From VAYN01 sp963702075 (GTDB taxonomy: Bacteria; Actinomycetota; Thermoleophilia; Solirubrobacterales; 70-9), in NCBI GenBank assembly GCA_963702075.1, contig OY969703.1, forward strand, positions 992,001 to 1,056,000: a DNA stretch of 64,000 nucleotides, in the 5' to 3' direction. Under the pieces are notes generated by a model. The model had not been told where the DNA came from. It saw only the letters and a list, made by a program, of their open reading frames with translations, and searched no databases. Position 1 is the first letter of the stretch; every line of letters begins with the position of its first letter. This document shows, one piece after another, positions 15,328 to 22,140 of this stretch. The translations under genes and the position numbers were made by a program.

Positions 15328-15647
15328 TGGCTGAGGCTGCGAGTAACGAGAAGGTGTTGGTGGAGCTGCCCCGGAAAGTCGCCTTCGATTTCGCGCACGG
15401 TCGCTACGAGCCGTTCCAGCGAGCCAAGCGGGCGGTCAAGTCCGCGATGAAGGACGCCCTCGACTCCACCCCGCAGCAGTTCGACCTCTCTTCCTTCCGT
15501 AAGAAGCTGAGGAGTCGGCTCGAGGCTTCCCGGAACCGAGGCATGAAGGCAGGGGCGCTCGGCCACGACGAAGACCACTGCTACGAGCAGGGAGCGTGTG
15601 CAGAACTCGAGGCGGTCCTTGCCCTACTACCGGCTGAGGAGGAGTAG
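15327..15647 (+). CDS. Hypothetical phage protein
   Basis: 106 residues, helical, with a basic middle (RAKRAVKSAMKDAL, FRKKLRSRLEASR) and acidic C-terminus. TAATG overlap with the upstream gene. No family is recognised. Confidence 0.6.
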   Translation: MAEAASNEKVLVELPRKVAFDFAHGRYEPFQRAKRAVKSAMKDALDSTPQQFDLSSFRKKLRSRLEASRNRGMKAGALGHDEDHCYEQGACAELEAVLALLPAEEE

Positions 15648-15845
15648 ATGCCTGTCGAGCTGCTCAACAAGTTCGTGCGTTTCGTTGATATCGAGGGCGA
15701 GACGGTGCGGGGAAAGGTGGTCGATGACCTGCCGCTTGGCGAGGACCACTTCTATGTCGTCCACGACAACGAGGGCTACGTCTGGACTCGGCGCCGCGAC
15801 GAACTGACGTTGATGTTCTCCGAACCCCAACCCGAGGAGGAGTAG
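15648..15845 (+). CDS. Small beta-rich hypothetical protein
   Basis: 65 residues. Short strands such as KFVRFVDIEGETVRGKVV and HFYVVHDNEGYVW suggest an SH3-like barrel. It starts directly after the preceding stop. No family is recognised. Confidence 0.55.
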   Translation: MPVELLNKFVRFVDIEGETVRGKVVDDLPLGEDHFYVVHDNEGYVWTRRRDELTLMFSEPQPEEE

Positions 15846-15853
15846 ACCCCGAG

Positions 15854-16201
15854 ATGGCAACGACGAGTGAACAGCAGCAGGTAGAGAGAGTCGGCTGGCT
15901 AATCCGGGCAGAGCCATACCGGGCGGGTCGCGACTACGACAGCTACGAGTTCCGACTGACGAATGACCACTGGGTCGGGGTCCATTCTGGGCCGGTGATC
16001 AAGGTGATCCAGTGTCCGCTCGGCATCGACCTCACCCGGCCGAAGGGTTACGCCTCGGTCGAAGAGGCCATGAAGCACGCCGAGTTCCTCTACCGCGAGA
16101 GCCTTTCGAACAAGCTCATGTATGCGGAGCGCACCGTCGCCGATATGCGCCAGGCGCTCAGCGATTTCCCCGCCCACCCCGACACGGAGGCAAGCTCCTA
16201 G
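15854..16201 (+). CDS. Hypothetical phage protein
   Basis: 115 residues; N-terminal beta region (SYEFRLTNDHWVGVHSG) and C-terminal helices (EEAMKHAEFLYRESL). No family is recognised. Spacing to both neighbours is under 10 bp. Confidence 0.6.
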   Translation: MATTSEQQQVERVGWLIRAEPYRAGRDYDSYEFRLTNDHWVGVHSGPVIKVIQCPLGIDLTRPKGYASVEEAMKHAEFLYRESLSNKLMYAERTVADMRQALSDFPAHPDTEASS

Positions 16202-16429
16202 ATGGCTGCCGTCGCTAGCAATCGCGCTTTCCCTTACGTGACGCCGGAGCTAGGCGCTCCTGAGGCTGAAGTCGAGGCGCCCACCCTTCACATAACGACC
16301 CGCGAAGTCTCCCTGCGAACGGTCTCCCGGTGGAAGGCGCTTACCGCTGGCGGGGGCGTGCGAATCCACCTGACCGATGCAGAGGCGCAGCGCATCCGGG
16401 AAATCGAAGACGGGACCCCCGATGCCTGA
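16202..16429 (+). CDS. 75-residue hypothetical protein
   Basis: Beta-rich start and a C-terminal helix LTDAEAQRIREIEDG. It begins immediately after the preceding stop and overlaps the next ATG. Confidence 0.55.
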   Translation: MAAVASNRAFPYVTPELGAPEAEVEAPTLHITTREVSLRTVSRWKALTAGGGVRIHLTDAEAQRIREIEDGTPDA

Positions 16430-17390
16430 GACCCCCACCCAAGAGGTAGAGCGGTTCGTCATCAGCACCGGGACGAACGGCGTGTGCAGACCCGCGCCCG
16501 ATGGCGCTTTCGTCAAGTTCGAGGACCACCAGCGCCTTCTACGAGCAGTAGAAGAGGAACGCAATCGCCTGCACAAAGCTCTCGCCGAGGGTCACGGCGT
16601 GGAGGACGGCGGCATCTGGGAGGACCGGGCAAAAGCAGCCGAGTCCCAGCTAGAGAAAAAGAACACCGACTGGGAAGAGGCAGCCCGTCTAGCCCTTCGA
16701 CGCAAATCGGTTATCGAAGGGGTCGAAGAGGATTTGGAGAGGGAGAACGAAAACAAAGTCGGCGCCCGGGATGCGCGGCGCAGCGACACCTCCGACTTCG
16801 GCAAGGCAACGATCGCCCGTCTCGACGGTGAAGCCTATGGCCTACGTCTCGCCCTCCAGCTCCTACGAGACAAGGGCACTGAGCAAGGGGGGGGAGAGCC
16901 GAAGTGTCTCCGGTGCGGCGGCGATGGTGAGGAAACCTATGACGACCAGACGGTGCCTTGCGGCGACTGCGACGGGACCGGCGAGCGTCGAATCCCTTGC
17001 GAGTACTGCGAACGCTCCGGCCACGTCGAGAACGGTCCGCCAGGGGCGACCTACTCGGCGCCGTGCCCTCGCTGCCACGGCCGGGGCTACTCCATCTCCA
17101 CCCAGCAACCCGAGGTAGCCGTAGAGCAAGGAGGTGATGCCGATGACCGTGCAGCAAGCGATAGAGCGAGAGGAAGAACGAGCGAAGCGCCGCAGGGGCG
17201 GCATGTAGCTGAGGCCGGGGTTGCCGTAGAGGGTGACCCCGGCCTCGAGCAACTACTTGGCTGGGTAGAAGAGCGCATCTCCGAACGTGAGGAGCGACCC
17301 GATTCGGTTCTGGACTCGGAACGGACCGCCTTTGAGGCCGTCCTTCACCGCATCCGCGAGCTACAGGGAGAGAGGGGCGAGGGCGAATGA
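16422..17390 (+). CDS. Coiled-coil protein with four DnaJ-type CxxCxGxG motifs
   Basis: 322 residues. A coiled coil covers about 35-150 (EEERNRLHKALAEG, EEDLERENENKVG). Residues about 165-230 carry four motifs in series, CLRCGGDG, CGDCDGTG, CEYCERSGH and CPRCHGRG, the complete arrangement of a DnaJ cysteine-rich domain with two zinc sites. There is no J domain or DnaJ substrate-binding C-terminal domain. The tail is acidic and helical. It could bind unfolded protein or nucleic acid through the zinc domain; similar stand-alone domains occur in phages. Related in layout to the gene at 12772. Confidence 0.7.
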   Translation: MPETPTQEVERFVISTGTNGVCRPAPDGAFVKFEDHQRLLRAVEEERNRLHKALAEGHGVEDGGIWEDRAKAAESQLEKKNTDWEEAARLALRRKSVIEGVEEDLERENENKVGARDARRSDTSDFGKATIARLDGEAYGLRLALQLLRDKGTEQGGGEPKCLRCGGDGEETYDDQTVPCGDCDGTGERRIPCEYCERSGHVENGPPGATYSAPCPRCHGRGYSISTQQPEVAVEQGGDADDRAASDRARGRTSEAPQGRHVAEAGVAVEGDPGLEQLLGWVEERISEREERPDSVLDSERTAFEAVLHRIRELQGERGEGE

Positions 17391-17545
17391 GGCTCAAGAT
17401 TCTCTGCGAGAAATGTAAGGGCGCTCGCGGGCGCTACCTCTATGGCGCTCCGGGCATGTGGCGCCCCTGCACCGGCTGTAACGGCACCGGGCTCGCGGTC
17501 TCTTACCAGCACAACCAGGACCCCCAGCAGGGAGAGGGCAAGTGA
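17387..17545 (+). CDS. 52-residue zinc ribbon protein
   Basis: ATG 17387 overlaps the preceding stop. One CEKCKGARG and one CTGCNGTG, half of a DnaJ-type cysteine-rich domain. Its adjacency to a four-motif protein suggests a shared origin. Confidence 0.55.
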   Translation: MRLKILCEKCKGARGRYLYGAPGMWRPCTGCNGTGLAVSYQHNQDPQQGEGK

Positions 17546-17796
17546 GCGGCTATCAGCAGGTGACGCTCGACTGGGGCACCCCGAAAGTGCATCTCGCGTC
17601 GGGCGAGAAGTTGTTGATGCGGCACGCGCTCGCGGACCCGGAGAGCTACGTCGAGGTTGCACTGTGCGGCTATGTCCAAGCGGAGCACCCCCGCGAAGGC
17701 ACGGAGGACGAAGTGGACCCCGAGAACATCTGCGCCCGCTGCCTGCTCAAGCGGCACTACAGCTCTACCCAGCAATCAGGAGAGAGGGGGCAGTAA
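17542..17796 (+). CDS. Small CxxC protein
   Basis: 84 residues from GTG 17542 (GTGA overlap). HLASGEKLLMRHALADPE and a C-terminal CARCLLKRH. It resembles small phage proteins that carry a single metal site; no named family. Confidence 0.5.
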   Translation: MSGYQQVTLDWGTPKVHLASGEKLLMRHALADPESYVEVALCGYVQAEHPREGTEDEVDPENICARCLLKRHYSSTQQSGERGQ

Positions 17797-18059
17797 TGGC
17801 CGCTGAAAAGGTGACGGTCCGTGCGCTGCTCGGACTCTGGGAGGACGAGGAGGTCGTATTGGCCGGCGTCTCCCACGGCTACGAGACGATGGACCAGCAG
17901 GAGTGGGAGGGCGTGCTGGAGGCCATGAAGGATCGCGCCCCTGCCGGTACGAGCAACTGGCGGGAAGCCTGGCTGACGATCGAGGTTGACCCTGACTCCT
18001 TCCGGCTCCCTGACCTCAACGCTTCTGTCGAGCTGTCCTCGGAGAGGGGGGGCACCTGA
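17796..18059 (+). CDS. Hypothetical acidic protein
   Basis: 87 residues, acidic, ATG 17796 overlapping the upstream stop (TAATG). No family is recognised. Confidence 0.55.
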   Translation: MAAEKVTVRALLGLWEDEEVVLAGVSHGYETMDQQEWEGVLEAMKDRAPAGTSNWREAWLTIEVDPDSFRLPDLNASVELSSERGGT

Positions 18060-18293
18060 ATGGCTAGCAACGACCACTGCTCGGAGTGCGGCATGGCGAA
18101 CGTCGCTGACGAGTTCCACCCGCACGCGCTCTGCCTGCTGGTGAAGGCGCGGGGTGGGGACACCGCAGCGGCCCGGAGCGACATGGCCTTCGTCCTCCGT
18201 GCCGCCCAGAGTCCCGAGGCGTTCACCCAGCAGAGGATCTCGACCTTCCTGGTGAGGCAAACCCGAGAGAAGCTGAGTCGCCGTGGCCGATAA
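18060..18293 (+). CDS. Small zinc-like protein
   Basis: 77 residues. N-terminal HCSECGMANV and later HPHALCLLV provide possible zinc ligands; a basic C-terminal helix follows. It starts right after the preceding stop. Confidence 0.5.
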   Translation: MASNDHCSECGMANVADEFHPHALCLLVKARGGDTAAARSDMAFVLRAAQSPEAFTQQRISTFLVRQTREKLSRRGR

Positions 18294-18510
18294 CCAGCAG
18301 CAACTACTCAAGGCCCAGCGCAGGCTGACGGCGCTCCGCGAGGCCCCCGCCCGCCTGCGCCAAGAGCGCGACCAATTAGACCAGCAGGTAAGGGAGCTGC
18401 TCTCGGCGGTTGAGGCGGTCCGCAGCGCACCGAACGAGGCCGCCTCCTGGCAACCCGAGGCCGACCTCTACAAGCTTGCCGACAAGGTCCGAAAGGAGCG
18501 AGGGGAGTGA
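18283..18510 (+). CDS. Small coiled-coil protein
   Basis: 75 residues from GTG 18283. Almost entirely one charged helix (LRQERDQLDQQVRELLSAVE), likely a dimeric coiled coil. No family is recognised. Confidence 0.55.
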   Translation: MADNQQQLLKAQRRLTALREAPARLRQERDQLDQQVRELLSAVEAVRSAPNEAASWQPEADLYKLADKVRKERGE

Positions 18511-18770
18511 CGGTCAAGGACGGCGCCTACTGCCCTGAATGCGGCCTGGCGAACTACGAGGGCCTCTGTCCTCACTGCCGCGGCGACGCGGAGGCTTACG
18601 AGCACGAGCTTGTTCCACCGTTCCCGAGCCTTCAGGAGCAGGAGGACCAGCTCGCCGAACAGCGCCGCGAAGACGAACAGCAGGCCGCGTTCGACGCCGG
18701 TTTTGCCGAATACGAGCACTGCCTTGAAGACGAAGAGCTAGCCCGACTGAAGGAGCGAGGGGATGCCTAG
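18507..18770 (+). CDS. Zinc ribbon with acidic helix
   Basis: 87 residues from GTG 18507 (GTGA overlap). An N-terminal ribbon CPECGLANYEGLCPHCRG is complete, followed by a long acidic helix (EQRREDEQQAAFDAGF). The CPECGLANYE segment resembles CSECGMANVA of the gene at 18060, hinting at a shared ribbon. Confidence 0.6.
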   Translation: MTVKDGAYCPECGLANYEGLCPHCRGDAEAYEHELVPPFPSLQEQEDQLAEQRREDEQQAAFDAGFAEYEHCLEDEELARLKERGDA

Positions 18771-18960
18771 GAAGTACGAAGAGGTCAGGGGAAGCCGTGT
18801 TCACTCCCGGCTCGCAGAGGTCATGAGCTTCAAGGGCGTCCTCGCGTCCGTCGCACTCTCTCACCCGGCCGATCACGACTGCGAGATCTGCAGGGCCGCC
18901 GGCGGTGACGAGGACGCTTTCGCTCGCCTCTTCGCAGCTTCTCAGGAGCGCCGCAAATGA
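18763..18960 (+). CDS. 65-residue hypothetical protein
   Basis: Helical with CEICRAAGG preceded by HPADHD. Overlaps both neighbours by 4-8 bp. No family is recognised. Confidence 0.5.
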   Translation: MPRKYEEVRGSRVHSRLAEVMSFKGVLASVALSHPADHDCEICRAAGGDEDAFARLFAASQERRK

Positions 18961-19214
18961 GCCGGCCACAGCTAAGGGCTAGTCAGGTAGAGACGCTGAG
19001 GGTGGTTGGCGAAATGTCGGAGCGGTCGGCACGGGCGTCGAGCCTGTGGATCGCCGAACGGCTCGGCATCAGCGACCCCGCTGCGTATCGGCGCTGCGCC
19101 CTGCTTGAGACCCGCCGCTACCTAGCCTCGGACTTTGTCCACGGACGCTGCTGGTACCGCCTCACCCAGCTAGGTAAAGAAGCCCTGGCCTCTTCAGGGA
19201 AGGGGGCTGGGTGA
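18957..19214 (+). CDS. Small winged-helix protein
   Basis: 85 residues. A winged helix can be read as VETLRVVGEMSERSARASS, LWIAERLGISDPAAYRRCAL and a wing with CWYRLTQLGKEAL. It may be a transcription regulator acting late in the operon. Starts with an ATGA overlap. Confidence 0.6.
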   Translation: MSRPQLRASQVETLRVVGEMSERSARASSLWIAERLGISDPAAYRRCALLETRRYLASDFVHGRCWYRLTQLGKEALASSGKGAG

Positions 19215-19459
19215 TGGGCAGGGAGCCGTTCGAGATGCGGATTCACATCGCAACGGATGGGGAGTCCCTGGACAGCACCCTTTGGGGGGAGTGCACCACC
19301 GGCGACGCTGCGTTTATCGAAGAGGCGCTCCGGCGGAACCCGGCCTTCGGCTCGATGTTCAAAGGGAAGGATTGGTGGGTTGAGACCCGCAGGAGACGGC
19401 CTCTGCCTATTGCGTGGATTAGCGGTTTCTGGAGCCGCCTCGTGGAGCGAGGGGGGTAG
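19214..19459 (+). CDS. Hypothetical protein
   Basis: 81 residues from ATG 19214 (or GTG 19211). Beta-alpha start (MRIHIATDGESLDS) and a basic, Trp-rich end. No family is recognised. Confidence 0.5.
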   Translation: MGREPFEMRIHIATDGESLDSTLWGECTTGDAAFIEEALRRNPAFGSMFKGKDWWVETRRRRPLPIAWISGFWSRLVERGG

Positions 19460-19684
19460 GTGGCGGATCAGGCTGCAATCGACGCGATGGCGAGCGGCTT
19501 CGCCCGAGGGCTCCGCAGCGCCCTACGAGCTGAGCGGCCGGATCTCGCCTGGGAGGTCAGCGTCCGTCCACGGCAGCGGGTTGGCGCCGGTCGGCTCAAA
19601 CCCGGCGGCGATGATGCGGAACCGGGCGCTCGCTCCACGTCCGCCGGCCTTCCACACCCAGACCCCACCGATCGCGCCGCGTAG
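19460..19684 (+). CDS. Possible terminal gene of the rightward operon
   Basis: GTG-started frame of 74 residues directly after the preceding stop. The first 35 residues look real (AAIDAMASGFARGLRSALRA), but from 19523 on it lies antisense to the end of the integrase and becomes low-complexity. It may end earlier by other means, or be truncated. Confidence 0.3.
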   Translation: MADQAAIDAMASGFARGLRSALRAERPDLAWEVSVRPRQRVGAGRLKPGGDDAEPGARSTSAGLPHPDPTDRAA

Positions 19685-20908
19685 TCCTTGGCGCCACTGA
19701 TCCTCCGTCAGGTCTTCGAGGCCACCGCTAGGCAGGGCCGGAGCTGCGAGCCGCGCTTTCGCTAGCTTGCGCCGCGCCCCTTCAACGGCCTCGACCCGCT
19801 GGCGCATCCCCTCGCCGAAGTGCTCGGCCCCTACCTCGCTGATCTTCACCAGCGTCTGGTAAGCCGCAAGCTCGGCCTCGGCCTCTCCTAGCTCCCGTTC
19901 GGTCTCGGCGATCAGGTCACCACGCTCGACGGCTTCGTAACGGAGGTCCACCTGCTCCATGTGGGCGCGCACTGCCTCGGACACGATCCGCTCGAGCTTC
20001 GCTTGCGAGACGATCGCCGGCGCCTCGCACCGGCCACTCGCCTTGTGCGGTCGGCACTTGAAGATCCCGGCGTGTGAATCCACCGACATGCGGTACCCGC
20101 ACCCAGCACAGAAGACCAGCCCAGCCAGAAGGGCGGGCTTTGGTCGACGGCTTCGAGGAGGGGGCGGGTGGTAGATCTGCGCAGCCTCGAACAGGTCGCG
20201 GGTGACGAGAGGCTCATGCGCTTCGAGGTTCACCCACTCTCCGTAGTGAATCTCGCCCAGGTACACACGGTTGCGGATCATTTTCATCGCGCTCGTCAGT
20301 CCGATGCCAAACTCGGCGGCGATCTGGCCCCATGAGGCATCGTTTGCCCGCATCTCCATTCCCCGCCGCGGCACGTCAGGCTCTTCGCCTGGATGCAGCT
20401 TCCGGTCCTCCCCCTTCACGTAGCCCCTCGGCACAACCGGGATCGGCCAGATCCCCCGTTTCACTGCCTGCTCTTTGGCGTTTCGGAACTGCTGTTTGTA
20501 GCGGGCGAGCTGCATCTCGCCCATGACGAGGAAGAGGTTGCGGCCCGCTTCGCCCTCGGGCGTGTCGACATCGAAATCCTCCGCCACCGCCCGCACTTCG
20601 CCACCCGCCGCCTCGACCGCACGGATCGTCTTCAGCGCCTCCACGATGTCCATGCGAGATAGGCGGTCAAGCTGCGCGACGACGATCCCCGCCGCCTCGC
20701 CGCTCTGGATCTGCGCGAGTGCTGAGTCGAGGATCGGCCTCGAAACTCGCCCACCCGAGACATCGAGCTCAGGCGCGAGCATCTCCACGGTGAGCTTGTT
20801 GGTGCGGGCGTAGGCTTCGATCTTGCCCTGCTGCTGCTCCGGCGATATCAGCGTGTCGGCCCTGTCGCCTACCCGACTCACACGCACGTATCCAAGCCAA
20901 CGCTGCAT
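19523..20908 (-). CDS. int: Large serine recombinase (integrase)
   Basis: 461 residues. The resolvase domain starts GYVRVSRVGD with the nucleophilic serine at about residue 11, then VAQLDRLSRMDIVEAL and GRNLFLVMGEMQLARY. The recombinase domain follows (ANDASWGQIAAEFGIGL, NRVYLGEIHYGEW), then a zinc ribbon (FCAGCGYRM, FKCRPHKASGRCEAP) and a coiled-coil region (ETERELGEAEAELAAYQTLV). It would catalyse site-specific integration between attP and attB. I place the start at ATG 20908, before QRWLGYVRVS; upstream frame is unsupported. It lies at the element's right edge, 22 bp from a broken host gene, as expected for serine integrases whose attachment site abuts their gene. Confidence 0.95.
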   Translation of the reverse strand: MQRWLGYVRVSRVGDRADTLISPEQQQGKIEAYARTNKLTVEMLAPELDVSGGRVSRPILDSALAQIQSGEAAGIVVAQLDRLSRMDIVEALKTIRAVEAAGGEVRAVAEDFDVDTPEGEAGRNLFLVMGEMQLARYKQQFRNAKEQAVKRGIWPIPVVPRGYVKGEDRKLHPGEEPDVPRRGMEMRANDASWGQIAAEFGIGLTSAMKMIRNRVYLGEIHYGEWVNLEAHEPLVTRDLFEAAQIYHPPPPRSRRPKPALLAGLVFCAGCGYRMSVDSHAGIFKCRPHKASGRCEAPAIVSQAKLERIVSEAVRAHMEQVDLRYEAVERGDLIAETERELGEAEAELAAYQTLVKISEVGAEHFGEGMRQRVEAVEGARRKLAKARLAAPALPSGGLEDLTEDQWRQGLRGAIGGVWVWKAGGRGASARFRIIAAGFEPTGANPLPWTDADLPGEIRPLSS

Positions 20909-20945
20909 CGGGCGCTGACTATATGCCTGATTTGCCGTCCACGAC
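20909..20945. other. Probable right attachment junction (attR)
   Basis: The integrase start codon ends at 20908. The truncated Vps62-like reading frame is open only from 20931, just after an in-frame TGA at 20928-20930. The crossover should fall between these. No second copy of the core is visible in the window, so the exact dinucleotide cannot be fixed. Confidence 0.45.
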
Positions 20946-21329
20946 TGGGAGGGCGTGCAGCTTCGCCTCGGTCCCGACGGCAGCGTCGACGAGCGAGCCT
21001 CCTCCCACAACGGCTACAACTCCGGCCTCGCCAGCTACCGCAACTGGGGCTCGGACGCCGATATCGGCCCGCTGAAGACCGGTGCCGAAGCGACGGGAGC
21101 TCGCGCCGTCGACGGTTGGGGGCCGGAGACCGGCTACCTCTTCGTCTCCGGCGGCAGCCACGCCGGCAACACCCTCGACCTCACCGGTGGCGACCGCTAC
21201 ACCCCCGGCCGCCGCGTCCACCTGATCCCGCTCGAGGACATCGGCGCCACCAGCACTGCCCGCTTCGCGATCTCCCCGCCCTGGCTGAAGGAAGTCTGGC
21301 TCGACCCCGAGGCGGAGGGGACGGGCTGA
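20931..21329 (+). pseudogene. C-terminal fragment of a Vps62-like gene, cut by the element
   Basis: The frame opens abruptly with FAVHDWEGVQLRLGPDG and continues to GPETGYLFVSGGSHAGNTL. DWEGV followed ~60 residues later by a GSHA motif is the signature of Vps62-family domains (HxGDWE...GSHA). The normal N-terminal part, with the aromatic strand before DWE, is absent. Reading back, a stop codon lies at 20928-20930 at the expected attachment site. A GTG at 20955 could start a 124-residue remnant. The best explanation is insertion of the element into this gene; the other part should lie left of the element. Confidence 0.65.
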
Positions 21330-21703
21330 TGACATCGAGGAGGTGGCGGCACTACCGAACGGCTGCGGGGCGACAGCCGGTGAAGGAGTTCATCGACGGT
21401 CTCAGCGAAAAAGACGCGGCGGCAGTAGTGGCCGCAATGCAAGAGGTTCAAGTCGAAGGTCTCAGCTCGGCCAGACACCTTGGCGGCAAGATTTATGAGG
21501 TTCGGGCTGACGGCATCAGGGTGATCTATCGATCTCTCTTTGCTCCTCTGGGGAGACGAAGCCAGGTGCTGCTGACTCTTGTCGCCTTCAGTAAGAAGAC
21601 CCGGAAGACGCCCCCGCAAGTCATCCGACTGGCGAAGCAGCGTCTACGAGATTGGGAGGAGGGGGGCAGCATGGAAGGCGGGCGAAGTCAATATCAAAAA
21701 TGA
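21329..21703 (+). CDS. higB: HigB/RelE-type toxin (Gp49 family)
   Basis: 124 residues. RHYRTAAGRQPVKEFIDGL, VQVEGLSSARHLGGKIYEVR, GIRVIYRSLFA and LLTLVAFSKKTRKTPPQVI follow the Gp49/HigB ribosome-dependent mRNA interferase pattern, with the basic residues expected for activity. The antitoxin-type HTH gene lies 37 bp downstream; toxin-first order is typical of HigBA. The ATG overlaps the stop of the Vps62-like fragment (TGATG), so translation may be coupled to it. A 16-bp palindrome covers its stop codon. Confidence 0.85.
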   Translation: MTSRRWRHYRTAAGRQPVKEFIDGLSEKDAAAVVAAMQEVQVEGLSSARHLGGKIYEVRADGIRVIYRSLFAPLGRRSQVLLTLVAFSKKTRKTPPQVIRLAKQRLRDWEEGGSMEGGRSQYQK

Positions 21704-21706
21704 TAT
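21691..21706. promoter_or_regulatory. Palindromic operator before higA
   Basis: ATATCA-AAAA-TGATAT is a perfect inverted repeat over the toxin stop codon. A further GATAT follows at 21716-21720 within a TATAAA -10-like box (21718-21723), and an AAGGAGG ribosome site at 21727-21733. HigA-type antitoxins bind such palindromes, so this likely drives and represses separate antitoxin expression. Confidence 0.6.
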
Positions 21707-21740
21707 CTTTCTTACGATATAAATAGAAGGAGGTTAGAAG

Positions 21741-22076
21741 ATGGACCACGAGCCCGATGCCCTAGAGGAACTGATTGCGGAAAGGACTGCGAGGAATCCG
21801 GACTTCCCCAAGTTGGTCGAAGCCGCCGCGCGGAGGCGGGAGCTCCTCAAAGAGCTCGGAAAAATGCGCGCCAAGCATGGTCGGTCGCAGACGGCTATCG
21901 CCGCAGAGATGGAGACTTCGCAGTCGGCCATCGCGCGACTGGAGGGAGCTTCCGGCGATGCCCGGATTTCGACGGTCGACCGGTTCGCCCAGGTCCTCGG
22001 GTTCCGCGTCCAGTGGCATCTCCTTCCGCTCGAGGGGTCCGAGGCGGAGCCGCCGCTGGTCGTCCACGGCGGGTGA
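21741..22076 (+). CDS. higA: HigA/XRE-type antitoxin
   Basis: 111 residues. The XRE helix-turn-helix reads RSQTAIAAEMETSQSAIARL, followed by STVDRFAQVLGF; an N-terminal helix could contact the toxin. It has a strong ribosome-binding site and its own promoter-like region (see 21691). It would bind and neutralise the upstream HigB-type toxin and repress the pair. Confidence 0.85.
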   Translation: MDHEPDALEELIAERTARNPDFPKLVEAAARRRELLKELGKMRAKHGRSQTAIAAEMETSQSAIARLEGASGDARISTVDRFAQVLGFRVQWHLLPLEGSEAEPPLVVHGG

Positions 22077-22140
22077 CGCGCAACACGAATTCACCTGCCG
22101 GTAAGGAACCGCTCGATAGGGTTTCTCTATCCCGGCCGAG

